From Leucobacter sp. 7(1) (GTDB lineage: Bacteria; Actinomycetota; Actinomycetes; Actinomycetales; Microbacteriaceae), in the NCBI RefSeq assembly GCF_900163635.1, contig NZ_FUID01000026.1, forward strand, positions 124,001 through 188,000: a DNA stretch of 64,000 nt, given 5' to 3'. Each line of letters opens with the position of its first letter. Position 1 is the first letter of the stretch. The translations under genes and the position numbers were made by a program. Positions 49,298 to 57,132 of the stretch are shown piece by piece. Under the pieces are notes generated by a model, which ran no database searches, was not told the origin of the DNA, and saw only the letters and a program-made list of their open reading frames with translations.

Positions 49298-52135
49298 CTA
49301 CTCCGTGGCGTCGCGCAGGATCCGGTAGCCGCGGAGTGCGTCATAGCCGTGGATCTCGCGGGTGTCGAGCACCGCCATGAAATCGAGCACCTCGGCGGTA
49401 ATCACCTGGCCCGGCACGAGTACCGGGAACCCGGGCGGGTACGGAGTGACAAAGCCCGCGGACACGGGGGCCGCACCCGAGGCGACGCGCGTTCGGAGCT
49501 CGTCGTGTCGCACGTGCTCGACGGCTCCGCGCTGCTGGCCGCGGAAGAACGCCGCGCGCAGATCGCCGTCGGGACGCACAGAATCGGTCGCGTAGCCCGG
49601 GGCGAACGCACTGAAGTTGGGCAGCGGCGGCATCGGGATCTCCGCGGGGAGGGGGATCTCCGGATCCCGCTGGGCCTGCACCTCTTCGAAGCGCTCCGCA
49701 AGCTTGACGAGGACCTCGATGAGATAGGCGATCGCGCTGCGAGAGGTTCCGATATTTGTCATGAACAGCACGGTATTCCGGCTTGTCTTGTTGACCTGGA
49801 TGCCGTAGCGGTCCATGAGGTGTTCGTGCTTAAACGTGTCCCCGTCGACACCCGTGCGACTGATCTCGATAGTGATCCGACTGGGGTCAATGACAAACTC
49901 GTCGGTCGCCCACGTCTGCCACATCGTCGCGAGTCCATCGCGGAGCGGCATGGGCCGCCCGGTTTCGCGGTGCTCGGCCGGAATGAGGTCGTGCGCCGTG
50001 AGCACGCGGAAGGTGCGGCGCAGCAGGGGATGCCGAGCGATGGCCTGCGACAGGCTCGTTGCGAGGTCGAGCTGGCGCTGCACGAGCTCGAAGCCCTCGA
50101 GTTCGACCTGCCGGCGTCCAATGTCGAGCGACGTGAGGATCTGGTAGTTCGGGGAGGTCGAGGTGTGCGTCATGTACGCCTCGGTGAAGGGTTCTTCGGC
50201 GTCGCGCACCCAGTCCTGGTCGTACACGTGAATCATGGACCCCTGGCGCAGCGCGGTCAGGGTCTTGTGAGTGGACTGGCTCGCGTAGACCCGGATCCGT
50301 GCCTCGGGTGAGGGGAGGAGACGTTCGGTGAGCCAGACTTCGTCGGCAGCGGGCGTACCCTCCGCGTCGAAAAGCCGCGCCTGCTGTTCGCGGTAGGCCG
50401 CGGCGTGCGCCGCGGAGCCGAGCCGCTGCTCAAGGCGCTTCGCGGCCGCCATCGCCGTGCGGCGACGGGTGACCGGGTGGAACGCGGCGAATGCGAACCA
50501 CGCCTCATCCCACAGGAATACAAGGTCCGGCTTGATCGCCAGGCACTCGGCCATCACACGCTCGGGATCGTAGACGATGCCGTCGAAAGTGCAGTTGGTG
50601 AGCGTCACCATCCGCACCTCTTCGAGCCGGCCGGCAGCGCGATAGTCGAGCAGTAGCTGCTTAATCTGGTCGATGGGGACGGCACCGTAGAACGCGAAAT
50701 CGTTCAGCGGGTATGCCTCGAGATAGGCCGGGCGCGCGCCGGTCAGCATCACCGCGTGGTGGTGCGACTTGTGGCAGTTGCGATCCACCATCACGACGTC
50801 GTTCGGGGCCACGAGAGCCTGGTGCACGATCTTGTTTGCCGTCGACGTGCCGTTCGTGACGAAGAAGGTGTGCTTTGCGCCGTAAGCGCGGGCGGCGAGC
50901 TCCTGCGCCTTCTTGAGGGTGCGGACCGGGGCAAGGAGCGAATCAAGGCCGCCGGAAGTCGCGCTCGTTTCGGCGAGCAGCAGGTTGAGCCCGTAGAAGT
51001 CGGCGAGGTCCCGGATCCACTTCGACGAGACCACCGAGCCGCCGCGCGCCACAGGCAACGCGTGGAAGACTCCGACTGGACGGCGTGCGTGGTGCTGGAT
51101 CGCAGAGAAGAAGGGCGTGTCATACAGATGGGAGACACGGCGGAGCAGGCTGAGGTGCAGTTCAAGCTGATCTTCGCGGCGGAAGACGCGGCGGAAGCGA
51201 CGCGTCAAGGCACCGGCGAGGTCCTCAATGTGTGCGCCAGCCATGAGGTACAGATCCAGCTCCGGGCGGATCGCGGCGAGCGTGTCAGCAAGGCCCAGCA
51301 CACGCTGCACCGACGCAAGCGAGCTGCGAGAGGGGGCCTGGCCCGGGGCGACCTCGGCACGCGCCAGGTCGATGGTTTCACGCAGATCGCGGCTGAGACG
51401 CTGGCGGGTGCGTTCGCTGAAGCCGGGGCGCACCACACATGCGAGGATGTTGGGGTTCGTGAGGATCGCCGCCACAGCGTCGTCGGCGGACGGTACAAAC
51501 ACGAACTCGTAGATGAAGTCATCGGCGCTCGCGCGCAGGCGCAGACCTTCCGCGCGCGTCGCGTCGCGCTCGGACGGGGTCGTCTCATCAACGATGAGGA
51601 CCTCGAATCGGGGTCGCGGGTCGGCGTCAGTGGCGAGCTCGGCGCGTTCCTGCTCCTCGATGAACTCGTCGCGGGGCTCCTCCGGGACTGTATCGCCGCG
51701 CAGGCGGTTCACTACTCGACCGATGCGGTCGAGTGCCGTGCGGTAGTCGCCTGCAGCCAACAGATCGCCGATCGATGCGACATAGCGCTGTCCGAATCCT
51801 GCCCAGTACATTTCCACGGTTTCCAGGGACCGCAGTGAACGCTGGATCTCGCCGTCCGCGGCAAGTGTCTCGATATCGTCGCTGCCGTACGCCAAGCGCT
51901 TGACCGCGAAGCGGAGGTACTCCCAGGCGTCGCTGCGCATCCGCCAGGTACTCGATGGCATGCCAGGATCGCGTTCCAGGGTGGGCCCTGAGCTCGGGCT
52001 CAGAGTGGCCTGCGGGCCACGCGTCTCGGCGTGGCCGGGGAGCGGAATCGAGCCGGTGGTGGCCATGTCGATCGTGCCAAGCCCGCGCCGGAACGCGTCG
52101 GCAGACATGTCGTAGTCGGATTCGATCCTCGTCAT
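49298..52135 (-). CDS. Large Orn/Lys/Arg decarboxylase
   Basis: A 945-residue PLP enzyme of fold type I (prokaryotic ornithine/lysine/arginine decarboxylase group). The N-terminal 320 residues are a wing-like extension; the catalytic core has FFVTNGTSTANKIVHQALV, DRNCHKSHHHA, WDEAWFAFAAFHPV and the Schiff-base Lys624 in YASQSTHKTLTALRQGS. It would release CO2 from arginine, ornithine or lysine to give agmatine, putrescine or cadaverine in the cytoplasm. The long form is larger than the 700-750 residues of E. coli SpeC, CadA or AdiA. The N-terminal extension may be regulatory. Confidence 0.92.
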   Translation of the reverse strand: MTRIESDYDMSADAFRRGLGTIDMATTGSIPLPGHAETRGPQATLSPSSGPTLERDPGMPSSTWRMRSDAWEYLRFAVKRLAYGSDDIETLAADGEIQRSLRSLETVEMYWAGFGQRYVASIGDLLAAGDYRTALDRIGRVVNRLRGDTVPEEPRDEFIEEQERAELATDADPRPRFEVLIVDETTPSERDATRAEGLRLRASADDFIYEFVFVPSADDAVAAILTNPNILACVVRPGFSERTRQRLSRDLRETIDLARAEVAPGQAPSRSSLASVQRVLGLADTLAAIRPELDLYLMAGAHIEDLAGALTRRFRRVFRREDQLELHLSLLRRVSHLYDTPFFSAIQHHARRPVGVFHALPVARGGSVVSSKWIRDLADFYGLNLLLAETSATSGGLDSLLAPVRTLKKAQELAARAYGAKHTFFVTNGTSTANKIVHQALVAPNDVVMVDRNCHKSHHHAVMLTGARPAYLEAYPLNDFAFYGAVPIDQIKQLLLDYRAAGRLEEVRMVTLTNCTFDGIVYDPERVMAECLAIKPDLVFLWDEAWFAFAAFHPVTRRRTAMAAAKRLEQRLGSAAHAAAYREQQARLFDAEGTPAADEVWLTERLLPSPEARIRVYASQSTHKTLTALRQGSMIHVYDQDWVRDAEEPFTEAYMTHTSTSPNYQILTSLDIGRRQVELEGFELVQRQLDLATSLSQAIARHPLLRRTFRVLTAHDLIPAEHRETGRPMPLRDGLATMWQTWATDEFVIDPSRITIEISRTGVDGDTFKHEHLMDRYGIQVNKTSRNTVLFMTNIGTSRSAIAYLIEVLVKLAERFEEVQAQRDPEIPLPAEIPMPPLPNFSAFAPGYATDSVRPDGDLRAAFFRGQQRGAVEHVRHDELRTRVASGAAPVSAGFVTPYPPGFPVLVPGQVITAEVLDFMAVLDTREIHGYDALRGYRILRDATE

Positions 52136-52309
52136 TGGCAGGGTGTCCTTCCGACATCTTCGTTCGCAATTTCAGGTGCCGCGACCCCGGGCACCCTTGC
52201 TCGTCGATCATAGGCGTTGCACGATGCCGGCTCAGGTACGTGCTCGCAGGGTGAGAATTTTCGCCCAATATCGGATCGATGCTGATCGTTTCCAGAGAAA
52301 TCACCCGAT

Positions 52310-52328
52310 GTTGGTAAGGATGCCCTAA
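52310..52328. promoter_or_regulatory. IdeR/DtxR-like iron box
   Basis: Read on the minus strand the 19 bases are TTAGGGCATCCTTACCAAC, matching the IdeR/DtxR consensus TWAGGTWAGSCTWACCTWA at 14 of 19 positions. It overlaps the -10 box of the SIP-domain gene, where an iron-bound repressor would block transcription. Confidence 0.5.
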
Positions 52329-52331
52329 GCT
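52326..52331 (+). promoter_or_regulatory. -10 box of the leaderless SIP-domain gene
   Basis: TAAGCT ends six bases before the GTG at 52338. No ribosome site is visible, so a leaderless GTG mRNA is expected. Confidence 0.5.
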
Positions 52332-52337
52332 GGGCGC

Positions 52338-52835
52338 GTGAATACTTTCGAACCTGGTGAGCAGCCTGAAGCCGTGACGGTCGTTGACCCCGCTGGCATC
52401 GCGTGTGTCCTCGCGGCGGGAGACGCCGCGGATCTGCCGGCCCTGCGCGACTGGCTGCGCACGCTCCCCGAATCCTCGTATGGACAGGTCTTCATTGAGG
52501 TATTCGCGCCCATCCAGATCGTCCCGCTTCCGCTCCCCGAGCACATGAGTGTCACCTGGCTCTGCCGGGAGCAGCGCGAAGCAAGCCCGCGTCCCGGGAT
52601 CGGTCGCGCGCGCGGCGAGGCACTCGCCGCTGCCGTCGACGCCTGGTTCGATGAGTGGCTCTGGGCCGACAGCGATAGCGTCCGCAGTATCGAGCTGTGG
52701 ACGGGTGCGCGCACGAGCCCCATCATGCAGAACTACTGGTCGGGGCTCGATCGTCGGCTGGAAAAGCGCTGGCCCGGCGGGGTCGAGCAGCGTGAGCACG
52801 CAAGCCCGGAACGCAACGCGCGCTCTGCACGCTGA
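52338..52835 (+). CDS. SIP-domain protein (siderophore-interacting-like)
   Basis: A 165-residue protein whose sequence (ALRDWLRTLPESSYGQVFIEV, PLPEHMSVTWLCRE, GARTSPIMQNYWSGLDRRL) resembles the C-terminal NAD(P)H-binding half of siderophore-interacting ferric reductases. The N-terminal FAD-binding half is absent, so it is a stand-alone SIP domain of unknown activity. An iron-type operator in its promoter supports a link to iron. Assignment rests on recalled family resemblance, not a search. Confidence 0.65.
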   Translation: MNTFEPGEQPEAVTVVDPAGIACVLAAGDAADLPALRDWLRTLPESSYGQVFIEVFAPIQIVPLPLPEHMSVTWLCREQREASPRPGIGRARGEALAAAVDAWFDEWLWADSDSVRSIELWTGARTSPIMQNYWSGLDRRLEKRWPGGVEQREHASPERNARSAR

Positions 52836-52878
52836 ACCGCACACCGCACTGGCGATCCGGCACTCCACCTGAGAGCCG

Positions 52879-52884
52879 TAGACT
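52879..52884 (+). promoter_or_regulatory. -10 box of the leaderless lpdA-like gene
   Basis: TAGACT ends six bases before the ATG at 52891 and there is no ribosome site. Confidence 0.55.
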
Positions 52885-52890
52885 ATCCGT

Positions 52891-54330
52891 ATGGCGAAAG
52901 CGTATGAACGAAAGCATCGCATCGCGGTGCTCGGTGGCGGTCCCGGCGGCTATGAGGCGGCGCTCGCGGGCGCGCAGCTCGGAGCTGAGGTAACGCTGAT
53001 TGAAAGTGCCGGCGTCGGCGGAGCAGCGGTGCTCACCGATGTGGTGCCCTCGAAGAGTCTGATTGGCACCGCGGGCGCGGTGCAGGCGGTCCGTGACTCC
53101 GGCAAGCTCGGCGTGCAGGCGTTCGTGCCGGGCGGGGACGGCAAGCCCGTGCGCCCCGAAATTGCGGTCAACCTCGCTGCGGTGAACAAGCGACTGCTCG
53201 CCATGGCGGGCGCGCAGTCCGTTGACATGCTGCGCACACTCGAAGACGCAGGCGTCCGAGTCGTGCAGGGGGAAGGACGCCTCGACGGCCCGAACGCGGT
53301 GCTCGTGTCGACCGCGGCCGCGGGCGAGGGCACCGATTTTGATCGCATTGAGGCCGACACCATTGTCGTGGCGGTCGGGGCGAGCCCGCGAGAGCTTGAC
53401 TCCGCAAAGCCTGACGGCGAGCGCATCCTCACCTGGAAGCAGCTGTATGACCTCTCGGCGATTCCGGAACACCTTGTTGTTGTCGGATCCGGCGTCACCG
53501 GAGCTGAGTTTGCGAACGCATACCGTACGCTCGGTGCCGAGGTCACGCTCGTGTCAAGTCGGGAGCAGGTCCTCCCCGGCGAGGACCCCGACGCGGCAGC
53601 CGTGATCGAGCGCGAGTTCACCCGCCTCGGGATGAACGTGATGTCGCAATCGCGTGCCTCCACAGTGACGCGCACTGCTGACGGCGTCCTCGTGGAGCTC
53701 GAGGACGGCCGCACGATCGAGGCGTCTCACTGCCTCATGGCTGTGGGATCGATCCCGAACACGGCAGACCTCGGGCTTGAAGCGGCCGGCGTGAGCCTCA
53801 CCGACAGTGGCCACATCCGGGTGAATAAGGTTGCGCGCACCGGGGTTCCCTCGATTTACGCCGCGGGTGATTGCACGGACTTTTACCCGCTCGCTTCCGT
53901 CGCCTCCATGCAGGGACGCACGGCGATCATGCACGCACTCGGCGACTTCGTGCGTCCGATTGACCTGCGCAACGTCGCCGCGAACGTGTTCACTTACCCG
54001 GAGATCGCGACCGTCGGGTGGAACGAGCGCAGTCTTGCGGATCACACGGACGTCGCAACGGCGATTTCTCACACGATCCCCCTGAGCGTGAATCCCCGAG
54101 CCAAGATGATCGGTTTTACCGACGGCTTCGTGAAGCTTTTTGCGTGGGAAGCCTCGGGGACCGTGATCGGCGGTGTCATCGTTGCGCATCGAGCAAGCGA
54201 ACTGATCTTCCCGCTCGCCCTCGCGGTTGAGCACCGGCTCACCGTTGACCAGGTTGCCTCAGCATTCGCGGTGTACCCGTCTTTGACGGGCGCGATCACC
54301 GACGCCGCCCGCGCGCTGCACCGGCACTGA
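52891..54330 (+). CDS. lpdA: LpdA-like NAD(P)H-quinone oxidoreductase
   Basis: A 479-residue flavoprotein of the disulfide reductase superfamily. FAD fold IAVLGGGPGGYEAALAGAQLG, NAD fold VVVGSGVTGAEFA, and the FAD-contacting IYAAGDCTDFYPLASVA are intact. The redox disulfide CxxxxC is missing: the stretch at residues 43-55 is GGAAVLTDVVPSK. It therefore cannot be a lipoamide dehydrogenase and matches Mycobacterium tuberculosis LpdA (Rv3303c), which reduces quinones with NAD(P)H. Probably an antioxidant or redox-balance enzyme. Confidence 0.9.
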   Translation: MAKAYERKHRIAVLGGGPGGYEAALAGAQLGAEVTLIESAGVGGAAVLTDVVPSKSLIGTAGAVQAVRDSGKLGVQAFVPGGDGKPVRPEIAVNLAAVNKRLLAMAGAQSVDMLRTLEDAGVRVVQGEGRLDGPNAVLVSTAAAGEGTDFDRIEADTIVVAVGASPRELDSAKPDGERILTWKQLYDLSAIPEHLVVVGSGVTGAEFANAYRTLGAEVTLVSSREQVLPGEDPDAAAVIEREFTRLGMNVMSQSRASTVTRTADGVLVELEDGRTIEASHCLMAVGSIPNTADLGLEAAGVSLTDSGHIRVNKVARTGVPSIYAAGDCTDFYPLASVASMQGRTAIMHALGDFVRPIDLRNVAANVFTYPEIATVGWNERSLADHTDVATAISHTIPLSVNPRAKMIGFTDGFVKLFAWEASGTVIGGVIVAHRASELIFPLALAVEHRLTVDQVASAFAVYPSLTGAITDAARALHRH

Positions 54331-54366
54331 GCCCGATCCGAACGAACACCGAGCGAGGGAGTGGAC

Positions 54367-54777
54367 ATGATTCCGGAGGCCGTGCGCACACGCAGCCTGT
54401 CCAGGCGGCGGCTGATCAGCGGTTTCGCGGGGATCGTTGGGCTTGGCGCGACAGTTTCGCTGGCCGGGTGCGCCCCCGCCGGGAAACCCGAGCTCGTGCC
54501 CTCGGATGACGAAGCGCAGGCCGCGGCGACGGTGCGGGCGTTCGACAACGCCTACGATCCGCCTGAGGTCGAGATCACTGCGAACCAGGCGGTGCGGTGG
54601 GACTTCTCAGGCCCCGCAGAGCACGATGTGGTCGCGGACGACGGGAGCTTTGTCAGCGCCCTGCAGACCGAGGGCAGTTACACCCACGTCTTCACCGAGC
54701 CGGGGGAGTACCCCTACGATTGCTCGGTTCACCCCGAGATGACCGGCGTGGTCCGGGTGCGAGCGGCAACACCGTAA
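54367..54777 (+). CDS. Cupredoxin-domain lipoprotein
   Basis: A 136-residue exported blue-copper-type protein. A twin-arginine-like signal (SRRRLISGFAGIVGLG) ends in lipobox LAGC (Cys35), so it may be exported folded by Tat and lipidated. The type 1 copper ligands are His86 (EHDVV), Cys119, His122 and Met125 (DCSVHPEM). It is likely an electron carrier on the outer face of the membrane. The ATG at 54367 has AGGGAG five bases upstream; the GTG at 54361 overlaps that site. Confidence 0.88.
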   Translation: MIPEAVRTRSLSRRRLISGFAGIVGLGATVSLAGCAPAGKPELVPSDDEAQAAATVRAFDNAYDPPEVEITANQAVRWDFSGPAEHDVVADDGSFVSALQTEGSYTHVFTEPGEYPYDCSVHPEMTGVVRVRAATP

Positions 54778-54802
54778 GTGCGAACCCCCACAGCAAAACA
54801 AA

Positions 54803-54842
54803 AACGGGGCGGGACCGCGATTGCTTGCGGTCCCGCCCCGTT
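54803..54842. terminator. Two-way terminator after the cupredoxin gene
   Basis: A 16-bp stem (54803-54818 with 54827-54842) with an eight-base loop is flanked by an A-run on the left and TTCTTG on the right, so it can end transcription of both convergent genes. Confidence 0.88.
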
Positions 54843-54861
54843 CTTGTGCTGAGCCTGTGGC

Positions 54862-56190
54862 CTATGCGCGCTCGAACACTGCGAGAGTCTCGAAGTGGTG
54901 TGTGTGCGGGAAGATGTCGAAGCCGCGCAGGCTCGTGAGCTCGTAGCCCGCGTCACGCAACGTCTTCGTATCGCGCGCCAGCGCCACGGGGTCGCACGCC
55001 ACGTACACAATGTTTGCCGGGGCGAGCTGGATGAGCTGCGCGGTGACCTCCCCGCCCGCACCCGAGCGGGGCGGATCGAGCACCACAGTGCCGCGGCTGA
55101 GTCGGTCTCGAACCGGTGCCGCTGCTTGCAGCAGCTCCGCGAGGTGGCGATCCACGCGCGCGGTGAGGGCGCGCGCGCCCACGAGCTCGGCGAGATTCTC
55201 AGCCGCGTCGTCGGTTGCGGCACCGTCCGACTCGATTGACGTGATCTTCAGGCCGGGACCGGCAGCTTCAGCAACGGCTGCTGCGAGGAGTCCCGCGCCG
55301 CCGTAGAGGTCAAGGTTGCCAGCCGCCGGATCAAAGCGACCATCCTCGATGAGGTCGCTCACCGCATCGCGCACCGCTGTGAACAGCAGGGCGGGGGCTT
55401 CGCGGTGTACCTGCCAGAAGCCGCCGGCACGCACAAGGAAACCCCGATCCTCAACGAGCTCCTTGACCGCGTCGTTCGCGCCCGCGCGAGTGCGCTCGCC
55501 GGCCATGCCGAGCAGCATACGGGGGTCGTCCGCAGAGGGAGCGACAAGGTCGACCGTTGCGACGCCCGGCATCAGATCCCCCAGTGGAGCGATCTGCGCA
55601 ATGCCATCGTTCGCAAGCGGGAGCGAATCGACCGAGATGATCCGGCGGCTGCGGGCAGCGTACGGGCCGACTGCGCCGGTCTCCGGGTCGACGTGCAGGC
55701 GGACCCGGCTGCGGTAGCCGAGCCCGTTGGTCTCGTCGTCGCCCGGTGCCGCCTCGATGAGATCAGCGAGGGCCTCGCTGAGGTCCTCACCCTCGTCCGC
55801 AGCGAGCTCAACGCCGCCGAAGCGGCGCATCGCGTCGGTCAGCACCTCGGCCTTCAGCAGTCGCTGCCGTTCGAGCGCAATGTGGCCAAACTCGGCACCA
55901 CCCGCCCGGTCTTCGGGATCGAGCGCCACACTTGCAGCGTCCCAGATGTGATCGCGACGGTCCGCGGAGGCGTCGATGACCTCGGTGGTGGTAGCGCGGG
56001 CGAAGGATTTCTTCTTCGCGTCCGTCACGCGGGCGCGCACACGCTCGCCCGGAATTGCGTCGGAGACGAAGACGACGCGGCCCTCGTGGCGGGCGACACT
56101 GATGCCGCCGTGCGCGATGCCGGTGACGTCGAGTTCGATTTCTGCGCCGACCTCGAGGGGGGTGCCGGCAGGGGTGTCAGGGAAAGCCAT
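54862..56190 (-). CDS. TRAM-domain RNA 5-methyluridine-type methyltransferase
   Basis: A 442-residue SAM-dependent RNA methyltransferase of the TrmA/RlmD (RumA) family. An N-terminal TRAM RNA-binding domain (about 1-65, ELDVTGIAHGGISVARHEGRVVFV) precedes the Rossmann domain with NLDLYGGAGLLAAAVAE, VLDPPRSGAG and the catalytic-cysteine motif VYVACDPVALARD. It probably methylates a uridine in rRNA or tRNA. The ATG at 56190 has GGGAGA upstream and fits the family N-terminus. Confidence 0.92.
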   Translation of the reverse strand: MAFPDTPAGTPLEVGAEIELDVTGIAHGGISVARHEGRVVFVSDAIPGERVRARVTDAKKKSFARATTTEVIDASADRRDHIWDAASVALDPEDRAGGAEFGHIALERQRLLKAEVLTDAMRRFGGVELAADEGEDLSEALADLIEAAPGDDETNGLGYRSRVRLHVDPETGAVGPYAARSRRIISVDSLPLANDGIAQIAPLGDLMPGVATVDLVAPSADDPRMLLGMAGERTRAGANDAVKELVEDRGFLVRAGGFWQVHREAPALLFTAVRDAVSDLIEDGRFDPAAGNLDLYGGAGLLAAAVAEAAGPGLKITSIESDGAATDDAAENLAELVGARALTARVDRHLAELLQAAAPVRDRLSRGTVVLDPPRSGAGGEVTAQLIQLAPANIVYVACDPVALARDTKTLRDAGYELTSLRGFDIFPHTHHFETLAVFERA

Positions 56191-56293
56191 ACTTCTATTC
56201 TCCCATCCCTTGAGGAGCAAGCGGTGCATCATGGCATGGACAGCGGGCGAACGGCCGTCACTGCATGAGACCTCACGGTGCGCGGACGCTGCG

Positions 56294-56299
56294 TAGGAT
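56294..56299 (+). promoter_or_regulatory. -10 box of leaderless maf
   Basis: TAGGAT ends six bases before the maf ATG at 56306. No ribosome site is present. Confidence 0.55.
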
Positions 56300-56305
56300 C
56301 GATAT

Positions 56306-56953
56306 ATGCGCCTCTACCTCGCCTCCACGTCACCCGCCCGCCTCTCAGTGCTGCGGGGCGCGGGCATTGAGCCGATCTGCTTCTCGCCAGACGTCGATGA
56401 GGATGCGGCGGTGGCGGCCCGGGAGGCCGAACTGGGTCGTGCGCTCAGCGCTCCCGAGCTGACCGAGTACTTGGGGCGGCTGAAAGCGGAGGACGTTGTG
56501 GCCAGGCACGGGCACGAAATCGACGGACTTGTGCTCGGCGGCGACTCGATGTTCCTGCTCGACGGCGAAATCCTGGGCAAGCCGCACCTGCCGGAAGTAG
56601 CACTCGCGCGGTCGCGACAGCATCGTGGGCGCACCGGGGTGCTCCATTCGGGGCACTGGGTGATTGACCACACGGGCGGCACCGTGCAGGGGGCTGCGGG
56701 AGGCGTCGACACGGCGACTGTGACGCTCGCCGCCGATGTGAGCGACGCCGAGCTCGATGCCTATGTGGCGTCGGGGGAGCCGCTCGAACTGGCCGGGGGC
56801 TTTGCGATTGATGGCCTGGCTGGGGCCTTCATTGAGCGCATTGAGGGGGCACCGAGCTGCGTGATCGGCCTGTCCCTGCCGGAGCTGCGGCGCCTTGTTG
56901 TGCGCCTGGGCCATTCCTACCCTGAGCTGTGGAACGCGCCGACGGGCCTGTAG
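56306..56953 (+). CDS. maf: Maf-family nucleotide pyrophosphatase
   Basis: A 215-residue cytoplasmic house-cleaning enzyme that hydrolyses non-canonical nucleoside triphosphates (dTTP/UTP-type or m7GTP-type substrates). The N-terminal LASTSPARLSVLRGAGIEP, the catalytic-region GGDSMFLLDGEILGKP and the GGFAIDGLAGAFIERIEG loop follow the family order. The usual aspartate-threonine pair at the active site reads DS here. Maf often lies near lpdA in actinobacteria. Confidence 0.92.
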   Translation: MRLYLASTSPARLSVLRGAGIEPICFSPDVDEDAAVAAREAELGRALSAPELTEYLGRLKAEDVVARHGHEIDGLVLGGDSMFLLDGEILGKPHLPEVALARSRQHRGRTGVLHSGHWVIDHTGGTVQGAAGGVDTATVTLAADVSDAELDAYVASGEPLELAGGFAIDGLAGAFIERIEGAPSCVIGLSLPELRRLVVRLGHSYPELWNAPTGL

Positions 56954-56954
56954 T

Positions 56955-57007
56955 CTGCCCTGCCCCCTGCCCCCTGCCCTGCTCTGCCCTCTGCCCTGCT
57001 CTGCCCC
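56955..57007. repeat. Degenerate CTGCCC repeat
   Basis: About nine tandem copies and variants of CTGCCC/CTGCCCC/CTGCTCTGCCC lie directly after the maf stop. It looks like a slippage-prone microsatellite; no coding or regulatory role is visible. Confidence 0.75.
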
Positions 57008-57132
57008 AACCGGGCACGCGCCCGCCCAAACTGTGTCAGATTCGCGAGACTGAGGGTTTTTCCCGGGGATTTTCATCGTGTAGGAGAAAACGCCTACCTG
57101 TGGGCGGGCGTCGGGCAGCGGTGACGGGCGCG

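Noticed and set aside
49211-51838. Plus-strand frames opposite the decarboxylase
   Set aside because: The minus-strand frame is a continuous 945-residue PLP enzyme; the plus frames have no family-like sequence.
23191-52135. The amine region as an integrated mobile island
   Set aside because: No integrase, transposase, tRNA target or flanking direct repeats were seen, and core gene punA lies inside it.
52891-54330. Annotation as dihydrolipoamide dehydrogenase
   Set aside because: The redox-active cysteine pair is absent and no 2-oxoacid dehydrogenase genes are nearby.
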